64,000 nucleotides of DNA from Fennellomyces sp. T-0311. Its lineage: Eukaryota; Mucoromycota; Mucoromycetes; Mucorales; Lichtheimiaceae. Of the stretch, positions 11,776 to 23,636 are shown in pieces (positions within the stretch are counted from its first letter, which is position 1; each line of letters starts with the position of its first letter). The stretch lies in contig JALLLT010000037.1 in assembly GCA_025266875.1 (NCBI GenBank), positions 1 to 64,000 of the forward strand, given 5' to 3'. A program made the translations under genes and the position numbers. The notes below the pieces were generated by a model, which saw nothing but the letters and a program-made list of their open reading frames with translations, made no database searches and had not been told where the DNA came from.

Positions 11776-13994
11776 TTATTTGTCTTTCTCGTCATCACCC
11801 TCTTCCTCCCGAGCCTCCTCAGCAAATATAGTTTTCGGTTGCGTTTTCTGATACACTGTACAAGCATCCTTGTCAGTTCCACCGTTGAGTCATGCTCATG
11901 TACATTAAACTTACAGTTGCTGACCCACATGGGCTCCTTTTCCGCAAGCTTGGCGTATTTCAGCAAAGCTTCGCGAGGATCCTCGTCTCTCGTAGTGTCC
12001 TTTCCAAAGCTAGCAATGACTGACTGTTGCTCGTTCGTGCCGACACGTCCACCCTTTCCAGGACCCTTGACCGGCATATCTGATATGCAGCATTAGTCGC
12101 GCCAGCGACAAAGCACCAGCAGCTTTCCAGACAAACGTTACCTGGCCGATGAGAAACCACAGGATCCTTTCGAAGTTTCTCTCTCTTTCGCTTTGAGCTT
12201 CTGGGTTGGTCATCCTTGAACATTGGCAGCGCATGCGGTGTGATAACTGGTCGGTTGATCTCGTAGTCGTCAACAGCACGTGCCTTTTCCTCCCGAACAA
12301 CGCACAATTTGGCTCCACGTGTAGAATGTGTTGGGCTGTAAAAGACCCCCACTGACCCATCTGCACTACCCGTGATAATCTATTCAAACAAATCAGATCG
12401 CCTGTCAAGTGCGCCGTTGATCTCACTTACCTGGTTGATTCGGGGGTGCCACAGCACACGGACAACGCTGGATTGAGTGATACCTAGACACCTACTTAGC
12501 AAGCATCCGGAAACCAAGCGAAGAACCTACTCATTGTCCGACGGACTTCCAATGATTCGCGGTCCATCATCACAAGCTTTCCATAGCCTTGTCCCTTGGG
12601 TACCGATGTACCTTCGTTGGAGTGACCATTAGTATCGATATTTTGAATGCGTGATGCAACCCACCTGTCAAAATCATCCTCTCATCTGGACTGAAGATAA
12701 CGTTTGTCTCAGGATTGACCGAGTCAAGATTGTATGCTGTCCGGACAGCGCTCTTCAAATTGCGAATGTCCCACACTATGAGAATCAGAAATGAGCCTAG
12801 GAGTTGGGGACTACGGTTCTATGCCTACTTACCTTTAACCGTGTCGTCACCACCGCGACTAACCAACGTACGGTTATCTCGCGAAAACAATAATGACGAG
12901 GTCTCGGTTGTCTTCTGGTGTGCATCGGAAATAGCGTGTGTTGGTCGTATAAACGGGCCGTTGGAACCCCACATGTTGATACTGCCATCCTGGAATGCGC
13001 CTATGATCAGTTTTGCGTCTGGACTGTAAGTGATTGCCGTAGCAGGGGATCTGCCACCTCGTTCTCGAGACTTGTATGCGATTACGAACTTTTGTTTTCG
13101 CTTTCTGTCTACATCCCAAATACGCAGTGATCCGTCCTGGGATGATGTGGCAAACGTCTTTCCGTCTGTTGGATGCCATGTACCACTCGTTAGCGCAGCA
13201 ATATGGCCGTCTGTGTGTCGCATATCTCGGATATAAGGATCGCCTTTGATATATTCGCACACTTCGTTGCCATCGCGATTAAATAGTTTTGCTCGCGCGC
13301 TCCCGGAGATGATAAGCACTCGATCACCGGTTAAGGAATATTGCAGCTCGTGTATTTGGTGGCCTCCACAAGGCTCGATGCTGCGAAACGGGCGAAACGA
13401 GCGATCCATGCCTGCAAAATCCCAGAACTTTACATCGTAATCGTAACCACCTGTGACAAGTCGAGCACCCGCTGGGTCCAGCGTAAGTGCGGATACTGTT
13501 CGCGTGTGATCTTTTAGCTTGATTTCGTGTGTGATGGGTAGACTGTTGATATCACTCTCCAACGTATCGTCTTCTTCGTCGTCGTCATCGTCGTTGTCGT
13601 CATCACCGTCAACTTTTTTAGTCTTTGTTGGTGCTTTCGCTTGTTCCGCGTCTGTGCTGGATTCAATTCGTTGTCGCTTGAGTTCGCTTACGTCCTATCG
13701 TATTTAGTAAGCATGCGATTCAAGAGCAAGTAGCTTCGCAGCATACCTCTCGCTTTGTTTTTTCAAAGAACTGTGTCGTGTCTTTCCCTCGCTCTTTTTT
13801 TCCAAAAGATGTTGGAAGGAATTCACGAAGTGCATCCCATTCATCGCCTTCTGTTGCTGCGGCCTTCTTAGAAGGTGCAGACTTTTTAGATTTCCCGAAC
13901 GATTGAGGAAAAAAGCTCGATAAATCATCGTCCTAGTAACGCATTAGGATTTACTTCCAGAGGCTAATAGGACACTACTTACTGGTCCGGACAT
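11776..13994 (-). CDS. WDR70: WDR70 homolog (WD40-repeat nuclear protein)
   Basis: A multi-exon gene from ATG 13994 to TAA 11776. The first exon is only MSGP. An acidic, lysine-rich N-terminal region follows (poly-D/E around 13570-13620). The WD40 core of WDR70 starts at 13540: LKDHTRTVSAL, DYDVKFWDF, YIRDMRHTDGH, TWHPTDGKTF and GGDDTVK. Short later exons complete it (VWDIRNLK at 12775, GYGKLVMMD near 12580, VLWHPRINQ near 12460, GVFYSPTHSTRGAK near 12350, YQKTQPKTIFAEE at the end). All junctions I traced have GT-AG signals; the intron 12664-12612 carries a TACTAAT branch site. In animals and fission yeast WDR70 acts in the nucleus with chromatin ubiquitination and DNA repair factors. It shares a 116-bp divergent promoter with the IPI1 gene. 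Confidence 0.92.
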
Positions 13995-14110
13995 GATCGA
14001 TGAAAGGGAAAGGGAAAAGGAAAGGCTAGTTTCTTTTGTCGGAAGTCACGAAAAGTTGCTTTAAATTTCGCATTGACAGAATTCATTTTTTTCTTCCTTT
14101 CCATATCAAA

Positions 14111-17100
14111 ATGCCGAATGCCAGAAAGAAAAAGGCTGCTAAGAATGAAGACTTTAAGGTGCATTCATACTTTTTCGATCGAAACGGCTCTGTTTTTAAT
14201 CCGGCCCTATCAATATAGAAAAAGAAGTTGAAGATCGGCAAAAAGAAGGCTTTGCCTGACAACTACACAGACACTTCTTTCCACTCAAAAAGTAAATCTC
14301 TTTCGTGATCTAGATAAATTAATGTGCTCATGAACCTGTCAAAGGCATTTCTCTTCCGAACCAAAGCATCACCGAAGACAAATCCAAGCAAGCAACTACT
14401 CGTAGAAACCTTACTCTCACTGATCTAATAACTCAAGTGCGTCATTACAACTCTGGGGTACGGAAAGGTACAAGCATTTTTTTTTTGCTAGATTGCAATG
14501 GATTTTTGGGTTTATTTAAAGCTGTCAATAGATGCTGTGCTTGGTCTCCAAGAACTTTGTACGACACACCCTGCAACACTTGGTGCATCATTGGGTATTG
14601 TACTGAATGGTATATTAAAGCTATTCGTGGATGATGTAAGTAACCTTGGCGAATTCAACGAATGGGGTCAGCTTACAGATGTTTAGGATCGTGAAGTGCG
14701 CAGGGCATTGTTATCATTTCTCCAGCAAGCCATCCCAGCTGTGGATAAAGTTAGTAGGACTATGAAAGCATTGTGGAATAAGCTAACTGTTTTGCGTAAT
14801 TAGGTCAACTTACAGCCATTTTTACCATTGCTAATCATGTATACTTGTTCTGCCATGTCACACATTTTTGAGGATGTCAGGTTAGACGCTGTCAAGCTGA
14901 TGGATCTATGGGTGGATGTTGCACCTGAAACAGTTGTGGACAAATTCTGGGACAAGGTATATTCATAGTGTAACTTTTGTGGACATGAAATAACATAGTA
15001 TGCGTAGATTGTCGGAATATATACCAGTATATTGACAGTTAATAGCGTCAGTGCATCGTCGTCAAATATTGGAGGAACCAAAGTTACGAATGTTGGATCT
15101 GCCAAAGTCGCAGCTGCAAAATCACATTTACAACTCCATAAGGTGTGATTTACTTTGTTTCGGGATATTTCAGTTGCTAACTTCATGAGTCACATAGAGC
15201 AAGTTGGAGCTGTTAGGTAGCTTAGCAAGGTTCCTGGAAGCAGGGCTTTCAAGGAATCGCAGAGAGCAGTAAGCTCGTTGTCATGGTTATGATGTGGACT
15301 ATTCTAATCAATTGATTAAGCATGTGGTTTTTGTTAGGGTCTTTGAATAGCAAGCGCGCGAAAGACGGTTTTAGAAAACAATTGGCACGGCTAAAGTCAC
15401 CTAGAGATTCCAATGTCATGTACTTTACCGCAGAGAAAGCAGTAAGTACTTTGGGTATCAACGAAGCCAGTTAGACTTATTGGTATATTCAGGTGTCATG
15501 TTATTTAGCGCATCCCGCAACTGAATCCACCATTACGTACTTATCACAGTCCTATTTACCAAATCTCAACCTATTTGAATCATCAGGACCAAAGAACGAG
15601 AGAATTAAAGATACCGATGTCACCGGTGTGTCAAAGGCGGCAGGTACATCGTCAAAAACAGACAACTTTAGCGTTCGGGTAAGCAGCCGTTAATTAAAAT
15701 ATATTTATTTCTGCTAATATTCAACTTTTTTATAAACATCAGGAGCTTGTCCAAACATTCCAAACAGTTTTGGTGAGCTCATGGCTCGAAACTGCGCCAT
15801 CAGTATTTTCTTCGACAAACAGCATCATCTTGTCACCGGCACTTCAGCTGTTACAAGTCGTTTTAAAATTAACGTTGATTTTGTGGCGAGCTCTTGTTAG
15901 CAGTGATGAAATTTACCTAGTGGAATCGGCATGGCTTGAGAAGTACTGCTATCAGCTGTTGAAGCACTTTGCGTTGTATTTCCCATATGGTGCAGATGCC
16001 CTTGGCGATGGGGGTGCAAAGGTAAATGGTATTAGCGTGACTTCAAAGAAGATATTAACCTATCATGCTTACATTAGGCAGATGCTGTGTTACGAGAAAT
16101 GAATATTGCTACATGCGAACTGACCTCCCTCCTTTTGCTGGCCAAGTCTGTTCATAGCCAACCATCGACAGGTCAAAAACGACGCTATGATGAGATGGAA
16201 GCAGTGAATGCGGAGTGGACGGATAAAATAGTGGACCATGTCCTTGGAATACTAGGATCACAGGTAAAAAAAAAGTACTTTACTGATAGAGTCACAAGAA
16301 TTGCTTGATAATACTGGACTAGGATACGAATAATGGGAAAATGACAACAATGTCTGTCAACTTTAAGGAATCGGATTTGAGTACGCTACTACCAGCAGTA
16401 TGGGGCTTCATGAATAGCCTTGACGCCAGAAGTCAATATGAAATATTCAAGGTAATATAGATTGTGCCGGCTTGGAGTGTATCCGAGTCCTAATGTTACT
16501 ATTATAGACTTTTGTAAGCTACTATCAACGATGCAACGCAAACTCTGGTTTGAAACGCACCGCCCTGGAGTTTTTGAGCAACGTATACTTGGTATGCTTT
16601 TTAGGTTTGATAGTCAGTATTGCATGAGACTGATAGCTTTTTTTTTGGGGGGGGGTAAAGATCCAGTCTGATCCAAGCTACAACGGTACCTTTTACCTTA
16701 ATACACCTGAATATGCTGAAATTGTTCAGACATGGTTGCGTACTTTACCAAAGACTTTGTGGCAGTTAAAAACAAATAATATCGAAACTAGTAGGGTAAT
16801 GCGTAGAAGAAAGATTTGTTTTACAGTGTAAAACTTACTTATATTCTATAGTTGATTCTCAATGTAATGTGTGAGATTGCAAAGCGGGACACCAGTGATA
16901 TTTTTGACAAAGAGGTAAGAAGGATCTTTTTGCAGCTTTTCGGTTATATTGACTGGTATGTCTTGTACAGTCACTGGTTGCAACAGAGATGGCCATGATA
17001 CCTTTCTTCCATGTTCATTTGGCTACAAAAGGTAAGCTGTATACTCAAGAATCATGGCATCGTTACTCATACAAAAAGTAGGATCTTTATTTGGCCCTTT

Positions 17101-17227
17101 CATCAATTTACCCAAGGATGTACAGCAGAGGGCATTGGACTTTGTGTATTATGTCAATAGCGGCTCAGAAAAAGTTGCTAAAGCAGTATCAGAATGTCAG
17201 AATCAACAAAAAGCAGTTTCCGTATAG
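14111..17227 (+). CDS. IPI1: IPI1/TEX10 homolog, pre-rRNA processing (Rix1 complex)
   Basis: A gene of many small exons. Exon 1 (14111-14158) encodes MPNARKKKAAKNEDFK. Exon 2 (from 14219) continues KKKLKIGKKK and DTSFHSKS, the lysine-rich N-terminal signature of Ipi1/TEX10. Later exons give HYNSGVRKD-AVLGLQEL (the HEAT-like Ipi1 domain, across 14467 to about 14550), DREVRRALLSFLQQ, LPLLIMYTCSAM and HIFEDVRLDAVKLMDLW. The C-terminal exon near 17090 carries LPKDVQQRALDF and ends at TAG 17225. Introns are about 40-100 nt. One acceptor near 16665 follows an unusual T9-10/G9 tract. Known role: the Rix1-Ipi1-Ipi3 (PELP1-TEX10-WDR18) complex needed for ITS2 processing and release of 60S precursors from the nucleolus. 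The middle exon junctions are approximate. Confidence 0.85.
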
Positions 17228-17621
17228 CATTTTTTCCGTATAAGTACTACATAGACCTAGATACAAAAAAATTAACTTGGTATTTACCACTTACCGCATT
17301 GATGCTAATCCCTTTGTACTTGGATATGTTTACTGGAACAAGAAAGCCAATCCATCACAGGAAGCGTGCACTTGGCTTCCCATGCAAAATCCAAATCGTT
17401 CTCAATTTGAGCTGGACGCGTACACCATGTAGTGTTCCTACTCTTGTCAGCTCCCTTCTGTGCCCCTTCACATGCTTGATTGTCAAGTTAAACTTGAAAA
17501 TAAAGGTGAAGAGTTTTTCCGTTGCTTCTGTAAATATATACCTTATTTGCGCCACATCATGCAAAATTTCCAGTTTGCACACAATTGTTCAAACGCATAC
17601 TGACTTGTGGTTTATCTCTAT

Positions 17622-18416
17622 ATGAGCTTGAAAACTATGGCACCACTTAAAATCATCGGAGCAGATCAGGGCAGGACTGGTACAGAAAGTTTCCAGGATC
17701 CATCAAATATACCCGGGTAGGAAACGTCTTTTTCCCTTTTATGATTTTAAACTTTCATTTACAAAAATATTCGTGGCATCATATGCCAGCATTTTCTAAA
17801 CATGATGGAACTTCGTATATGTAGCTATGACTCTCTGTTGACTCGTAAAAACAGTATTGCTTCTTATTGAAAGCAATCAGTAGGACGGTATGCTAGGCCG
17901 ACTTCCGAATTCGTGGAGCCGTTGCTAAAAAACACCCTGATGCCAAAGTGGTTCTCACTTTCCGCAATCCAGACAGTTAGTACAAGTCTACAGCAAACAC
18001 AGTTCATCGAATGATAAACAAGTTTCTGAAGGATACGGGACTGGAATATGTTACGAAAGTCTTAAGTCATAAATTAACCTATGTTTATGAAACTAACACA
18101 CCACGATAGTTGGTTATGTCCGATGATCAAACCGATTTCCATGGATGGCAACTTTCTGGACCCAGAGGAGTTTAAGGATGAGGAAGCGGTCAACTCCATA
18201 TACGCGGAACATATTGAACGGGTCGAAAAGATTGCTTCTGGCGCCAAATTTTTGGCGCTTGAGCTTGGAGAAGGATGGGATCGGCTTTGTGTGTTGTTGG
18301 ATAAGCTAGCTCCGAATAAACCGTACTCTCGTGGAAACTCTGCTGAGGACGTGGAAAACATGGCGCAAAGCATGGAGAAGATCTTCACCAAGTGTAACCG
18401 TTCTCCAAGTAATTGA
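17622..18416 (+). pseudogene. Sulfotransferase-like (Sulfotransfer_4) pseudogene, copy 1
   Basis: The frame opens MSLKTMAPLKIIGA and continues DQGRTGTES, a P-loop-like PAPS-binding motif of the fungal Sulfotransfer_4 family. It stops at TAG within about 100 nt. Further on, other frames restore family blocks: HPDAKVVLTFRNPD, then a TAG (17978-17980) where the family has tryptophan, then YKSTANTVHRMIN, then a final open exon from 18117 (KFLALELGEGWDRL, DKLAPNKPY). The expected segment between P-loop and HPDAKV is largely missing. I infer an inactivated gene of what is usually a roughly 270-residue family. The substrate of these fungal enzymes is unknown. A related dead copy lies at 31.4-32.1 kb. 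Confidence 0.78.
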
Positions 18417-18888
18417 AGTAACGTATATATAAGCCTCTCACTTTCCAAGTAATATAATATAATTTTAACCTTCACTATTTGTTCTTCGCGTAAATATTTA
18501 CACACTCTGCTTTTAGTTTAAGAATATGTAACTAGTTAGGTACATTATATGCAGTTTAAAACTCCAGAAATTATTTCACTCTTCATAACGTCAGAGATGT
18601 GAAAAGGTTTAGAGCTTGTATTATCCATAGTATTATACTACATTCCTCTCAATTCTTCCATTAGTCTGTAATGAAATTGAGCGGGGATTTGTATATAAAC
18701 CACGTACTGAGTGCTTTAGGTATCATTTGGGCAAAGTCTAAAGCCTGTTGAACTTAGCCGGTAACTTTAATGGTTTAGTACGATATTATGACACTTCTGT
18801 ATCATTGTTTTGGCAAAGTAATGTATATCAAAACTCATTGTCACTATTATATGTGCACTTTGTATGGATGTGCAAGTGCTAAATTTTA

Positions 18889-19045
18889 CAGTGGTCCCTC
18901 GTTTTTTTCCTAGGTGGATCGAACGCCAAAACCGAGGAAAAAACGGGATAAAAAAGATATTAATATCAAGCGAATATTAAGTTTAGCCTGTGGAAAAACG
19001 CGAGGACCAGGAAGAAACGGAGGAGAAAAAAGGCGGGGTTCACTG
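18889..19045. mobile_element. pogo/Fot1-type MITE with TA target duplication
   Basis: A 157-bp non-coding element begins CAGTGGTCCCTCGTTTTTT and ends ...GGCGGGGTTCACTG. The ends form an imperfect inverted repeat (CAGTG/CACTG with conserved CCC and T/A-rich runs after it). It is flanked on both sides by TA (18887-18888 and 19046-19047), the target duplication of the Tc1/mariner-pogo superfamily. No transposase is inside, so it would need one in trans. Confidence 0.75.
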
Positions 19046-20621
19046 TAACGGCAAATTGTAATGGAACTGCTACACTTCCCTACGATATTTTACATTGTAC
19101 TTTGTTTACCATAATTTCCTCTCTTCTCTGGCTGTTAGCTTTGAACATTCTCTATGTGTATTTTTCCTTTTCCCTGCTGCTTAACAGGTTTTCCATTCTT
19201 CTTTTAAAGAGTCTGACGGGAACGGAAAGATGTGATCACCGCGCGTTCAAAAAAAAAAAAAAACGTCATCAATAAGCACGCCCTCTATTTCATCCTGTAA
19301 TTGCATAGTCATGTCGACAGGGTTGATATTGGTAGATTGAACATAATGTTCCTGATGACCAATTCTGCTAGATTTTGATACCGCACTCGTATGCTACTTT
19401 GCCTCATGTCAATCTCTAACATTGTTGGCCTTGTTTGATCTACTATAACTATACCAGAGTTACCTTGTTATGATCAGCCAAGATATATGCTATGAACTGG
19501 TTTAGTCACTTTTGAGGCTAGCATTAAAGTAGTAGGGTACCAAGGTGAATTCCGGTCGTATCAAAGCGAAAATGATGGACACTGTGTATAAAATGTGGTA
19601 TCACCAAGCTAGAAAAAAGATCAAGTTCTAACCATAAGGTTAAATACAATACTGTATATTGTACACAGTAACACAAAGCTGTTACTTTTTAGGCGCATGT
19701 TCAAAGAAAATATGTACTTCTTTTGTTCACAAGCAAATTGATTGCTCATTCGGCACTGTCATTGTAACCGTTTTTCGACTCTTTCTGTACGGGAATATCA
19801 TGTACACAGCCAGTAACGTGGCTCCATGTTATTACATATGGATTCCTGCATTAATTTCGTTTGTATATGCCAGATTATAGTTCGCCCATTATCTCTTTCC
19901 GATGATAGTACAACATTGCATTGCGTCCTTGTGGCTGCAACATCACTTTCTATCATCAAGGACTGGGGCGAATTGAATAAAAAGACTATACGATACAAGA
20001 ATATTCTAATTTATTACTTTATTATCGCTCTCATAGTACTCCTTCTCCAGAATCTATTTATCTGGTGCATAAATCAAAAGCTGTCGCGTAATCAGTAGAA
20101 GGAGCTTTTCAATAGTAATACCAGCATATCTGTCACTCATCGTCGTTTTTATAGTCGTGTGCAGCTATCTGAAGTCATTTCCCGAGGCTGCATTATTTGA
20201 ATTCTATGCCTTCTCGTGTATTATGCCAACCCAGTCAGCAAAGTCTATTGTCGAAGCAGCCATCTCGGTGTACGGAGACAAGTGGCTTCATGCGGAAAAA
20301 ATCTTATGGATTCCACATATAGCTACTTCCTTGGTCGACACTGGACCATTGGGTGTAACACATGAGGCACTTTATGAGGATAAATATACTAGGCAAAAGT
20401 TCAAGCGGCGTATAGGTGATCCGGAATTTGGCCCTGGTTATGACAGTATTCACGACTAAAGCAGACAATTTCTGATTAATTGATGCGTGTGAAGCGTTGG
20501 AATTAACTAGCGCTCGATTTGCGCTTAATTCTAACAAGTATAATTGTACTAAGAAACCGTATATAAAGAGTGTACCAACCAAACGCAAGCACTCAATCGG
20601 TAGAACCCGCTTTTTGCGCAT

Positions 20622-20655
20622 GCGGGTTTACCTCAAATTATGTGCACAAAAAGCG
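20622..20655 (+). repeat. Short dispersed repeat, copy 1
   Basis: The segment GCGGGTTTACCTCAAATTAT followed by GTGCACAAAAAGCG nearly matches 21234-21266. More CGGG/AAAAAGCG words surround it, including an inverted GAACCCGCTTTTTGCGC just upstream. Confidence 0.6.
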
Positions 20656-20826
20656 GGGGTGTGCAAAAAGCGAGGTTGTTACACGAAGGGGAATATAATA
20701 TCCGTTAGTTAGTGTCAGCCAGTAGAGCGCAAAATAGATGATGGTATATAAGCTCAAATAACTTAACAAGCGTTCCTGTTTCTCTTATTCTTTTTATTTA
20801 ACATCCCACCAAAAGAAAAGCCTAGA

Positions 20827-21047
20827 ATGGAGGAAAACCATAAGGAAACCATTATTTCATACTTTTCTGAAAGAGAACGAGCCAACGTACCAATTAAGAT
20901 CATTGATCTTATCGATCGGGTCCATATAGTTGGTCACAGAAGCCTGATATGATTGCTGGTGCCCGTAATATTTTGGATGATTTAGAGCACAGCGAGCTTA
21001 TGGAGGAGCTGAACAAAGTCTGTGATGATTTCCGTAAAAAGCATTAG
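20827..21047 (+). pseudogene. Small alpha-helical protein of about 70 residues, frame broken
   Basis: From ATG 20827 the frame reads MEENHKETIISYF, ERERANVPIK and IIDLIDR. Eleven bases later (after 20930) a second frame continues WSQKPDMIAGARNIL, DLEHSELMEELN and KVCDDFRKKH to TAG 21045. The two parts look like one continuous charged helical protein interrupted by an 11-bp insertion (GTCCATATAGT, 20920-20930), too short for a normal fungal intron. I do not recognise the family. The alternative is two unrelated short frames by chance. Confidence 0.4.
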
Positions 21048-21233
21048 ACGCACCAATCAGCACTGACTTCTTACATTTAGCAATCTTTCTGGAAAACTCT
21101 TAGAGCCAGGTTCGAATCTCATAACCCGCTATCGGATCTGAATTATATAGGATAAGCGGGAAAAATGCACATCCTGAATCTTGGTGTGCAATGCGCAAGG
21201 AGCGGGGGATGTGCAAATTTTCTTAAGTGAAGA

Positions 21234-21266
21234 GCGGGTTTACCTGAAAACTATGTGCAAAAAGCG
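21234..21266 (+). repeat. Short dispersed repeat, copy 2, with a CACTG|TA end
   Basis: The segment GCGGGTTTACCTGAAAACTA followed by TGTGCAAAAAGCG matches copy 1 with a few changes. It runs into GTTGTTCCACTGTA (to 21279), which resembles the terminal CACTG plus TA of the MITE at 18889. This suggests both copies are fragments of related pogo-type MITEs. Confidence 0.55.
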
Positions 21267-22406
21267 TTGTTCCACTGTAGTGATGTCGAAGCAGCCTAGT
21301 AATAAAGTATACCTTAAAGTAATAATAAGTGTTGTAGTGACAATATATATGTTTGGTGACACCGAGGAGATGAAACCAATTCGATTTTTCTGTCTTCTTA
21401 GAAGGACTTTTGCCGCTACTTGTGATGATCTATTTGGCAAAAGAAGAGACTCTCTAGCTTTTAACGAAGCATAATTTGTGCGCACGCATGTAGCGGTGTC
21501 CAGAGATGATGAGCACCATGCTCATGTTGAGCATGCAGACTAATTACTGGAGGGGGAAGTGCACTGTGTAAGATGTGCTATATTTGTACGTAGCTACCGC
21601 TTTAAAAAAATAAAGCAACTCTCGTCGAACCAATTAAACTTCTCTATCAGTTGAACAGAATGCATAAATATTTTTAATTGGCACAAAGTTTACGTAATTG
21701 CAGGATATGGTATGTACTTTGTGGCAAATATCGGGAATGATTCACGCTTCTGACAAGCTGATATATCCACAATGATGATTTCATTCTAGAGATAAATCTC
21801 ATATTATATAAGAGGACATGATACCCATCGTTTTGCGTGGGATTAATTTATCGAGAAAGAATTTCCACATTTTTGATTTGGTATCAAGGGCAAGAGCCGC
21901 AGGTACTGAGAAGGAGTACTTTGGCTATTGCGGGCTATGCGCGAACGTTGAAGTAAATAGATGGAGCTGAAGATGACAGAGTACATCTGCTAGGATACTA
22001 ATATTACCCTTTCAAAGTATGCATGATATTGCTTTCCAGTGTAACATTAGCACACTCAGCAAAGGGTTGGTTGTCAACGTTAGCGCGCTAAAATGAAGAG
22101 TGCGGCAAATCAAAATTTCTCGCGGTTTGTTGTCGTGCATGTCAAAATCGAGCGACAGTAAGCAAAAGGTAAGGATCGCGTTTTGCAATCCAATAGAGAT
22201 TGATTAACGCATTGGGCATTTCGGTTTGAGCAGAACACAAATGAAGTGCGGCCATGCAGTGCGCGAAGAGCTCGACGAATAGGCAACAAGTTGGGTCCAT
22301 TGCGGAAAATGAAGTGGGTGGGTGTGCCAGTGCCACAGGAGGATGATCTGCCAATTCCCGACTGTATTTCCATACCAGATGTGGTGTCACCCTGCAACTT
22401 CACTTT

Positions 22407-23544
22407 TTAATCATGTTCATCGTCTTCATAACGGGCCTGCACGTCCCGGATAATCTGCTGATACATCTCCTTGGGATACTCGCTGCCTCGGATCTGGAAC
22501 GCGTAGCATGCTGTTGTACATTCACAGTCATTACCCAGCTAGCCACCATCCACTTTTATATACACTTGCCTCGCTCCACCTTAGCTATACTTGACCGAAG
22601 TGCCTTCATCTTCTTGTTCAGTTGCGGCAGTGATGATCCCGCCAGGATATCGCAGTCTGGAACCAAACCAACTCAGTCCCATGGCCACATACGCGGTTGC
22701 CTTTTTACCTGTGCTGATTAGACGGAGAAAGCGGCAGATGCTCAAAGCTTGATCATACTCGCCGCTGGTGATTACACTGATTGCGTAACGCATCAATTCG
22801 CCCGTAAAGTCTGCTATTCCCAGCACGTAGTCCTCGTCGCGAATGAATAGCCACTGACCTATCCGTCAACCACGCTGATACCATACACTCCCCCGCTTCT
22901 TACCTGTGTTCCGTTCTCCTCTCTGAACAGCTGGTCGATCTGGCCTTTGGTGACCATGGTTCTGTGCTCGAGGTAGTGCAAGAACGCAACACCTTCAATC
23001 TGTACAAGAACCGTTTTAGTTGCTGTTTTCTGATGTGTTTTACCGAGACTAACAAACTCTTCGAAGCCTCCCGCAAAACTGCGTACATATCTGGAAAGAA
23101 TGTAAGTACTTCATTGAATGTAATGAGACGAGGTATCGCTACCGGTGGTAGTTGGGACCGGTTACTTCAGGTGCTAGTTGCCGGAACAAACCCATGATCT
23201 CTGCTTGCTTTGACTTTGCTTCTTTGTAGTTATTGCCGTGCTGCGCCGCGCTATGCATCATATCGTGAGCCTCTGTCACATACACATGGCCAAGACCACC
23301 TACCGATGCAAAGCGAATACCATTTTCTTGCTTTGAGCTGTAATGTCTCTATGTGAATTCGTGAGCGATCCTGCTTGACAGTCGCAAAACTTTTCTCTGT
23401 CACCTTGATACTTTTATCACGCGTTCACGTCGATCGTGCTGCCCATGCCATTCAATGAGTGCCTACAAGTGCCGAGGCAAAGTGGTTTCTTACGTGCGCG
23501 TCGAGAACATCGCGTGAATGAGTGAAGAATTGTATAATATCCAT
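22407..23544 (-). CDS. TSNAX: Translin-associated factor X (TRAX), RNA-processing C3PO subunit
   Basis: The spliced minus-strand gene runs from ATG 23544 (MDIIQFFTHSRDVLD) to TAA 22407. Exons give, in order: HDRRERVIKVSR, DITAQSKKMVFALHR, KQAEIMGLFRQLAPEV, GGFEEFIEGVAFLHYL (the helix that carries acidic active-site residues in TRAX), GQIDQLFREENGTQ, DYVLGIADFTGELMRYAI (the TRAX signature), a KALRSSIAKVER segment, and ACYAFQIRGSEYPKEMYQQ. One intron (22569-22511) uses a GC donor (G|GCAAGT) and keeps phase exactly. TRAX partners translin in the C3PO endonuclease, which trims small RNAs and tRNA leaders. No translin gene lies in the window. The promoter is shared with nicotinamidase. Confidence 0.88.
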
Positions 23545-23636
23545 AGCGTTGAAACAAAAGGTAGGTTTCCCCCGCTCCACGTTTGGCAATTTATATCTTC
23601 TCTTTTTTTTTGCTCATGCTCTTGTCGAAAGCCCTC

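Larger units (their letters stand above)
18417..22406. other. Repeat-rich intergenic region
   Basis: About 4 kb without a convincing intact gene. It holds a MITE, two related short repeats, and a broken small reading frame, each listed separately. A 79-codon frame (20223-20459, +, beginning MPTQSAKSIVEAA) has no motif I recognise. A run of about 16 A lies at 19250. Confidence 0.5.

Noticed and set aside
20223..20459. 79-codon frame beginning MPTQSAKSIVEAA
   Set aside because: Sequence looks plausible but matches nothing I know and has no splice or promoter context.
21108..21125. B-box-like GGTTCGAATCTC
   Set aside because: No A-box at proper spacing and no stems; likely chance or a tiny tRNA-derived fragment.
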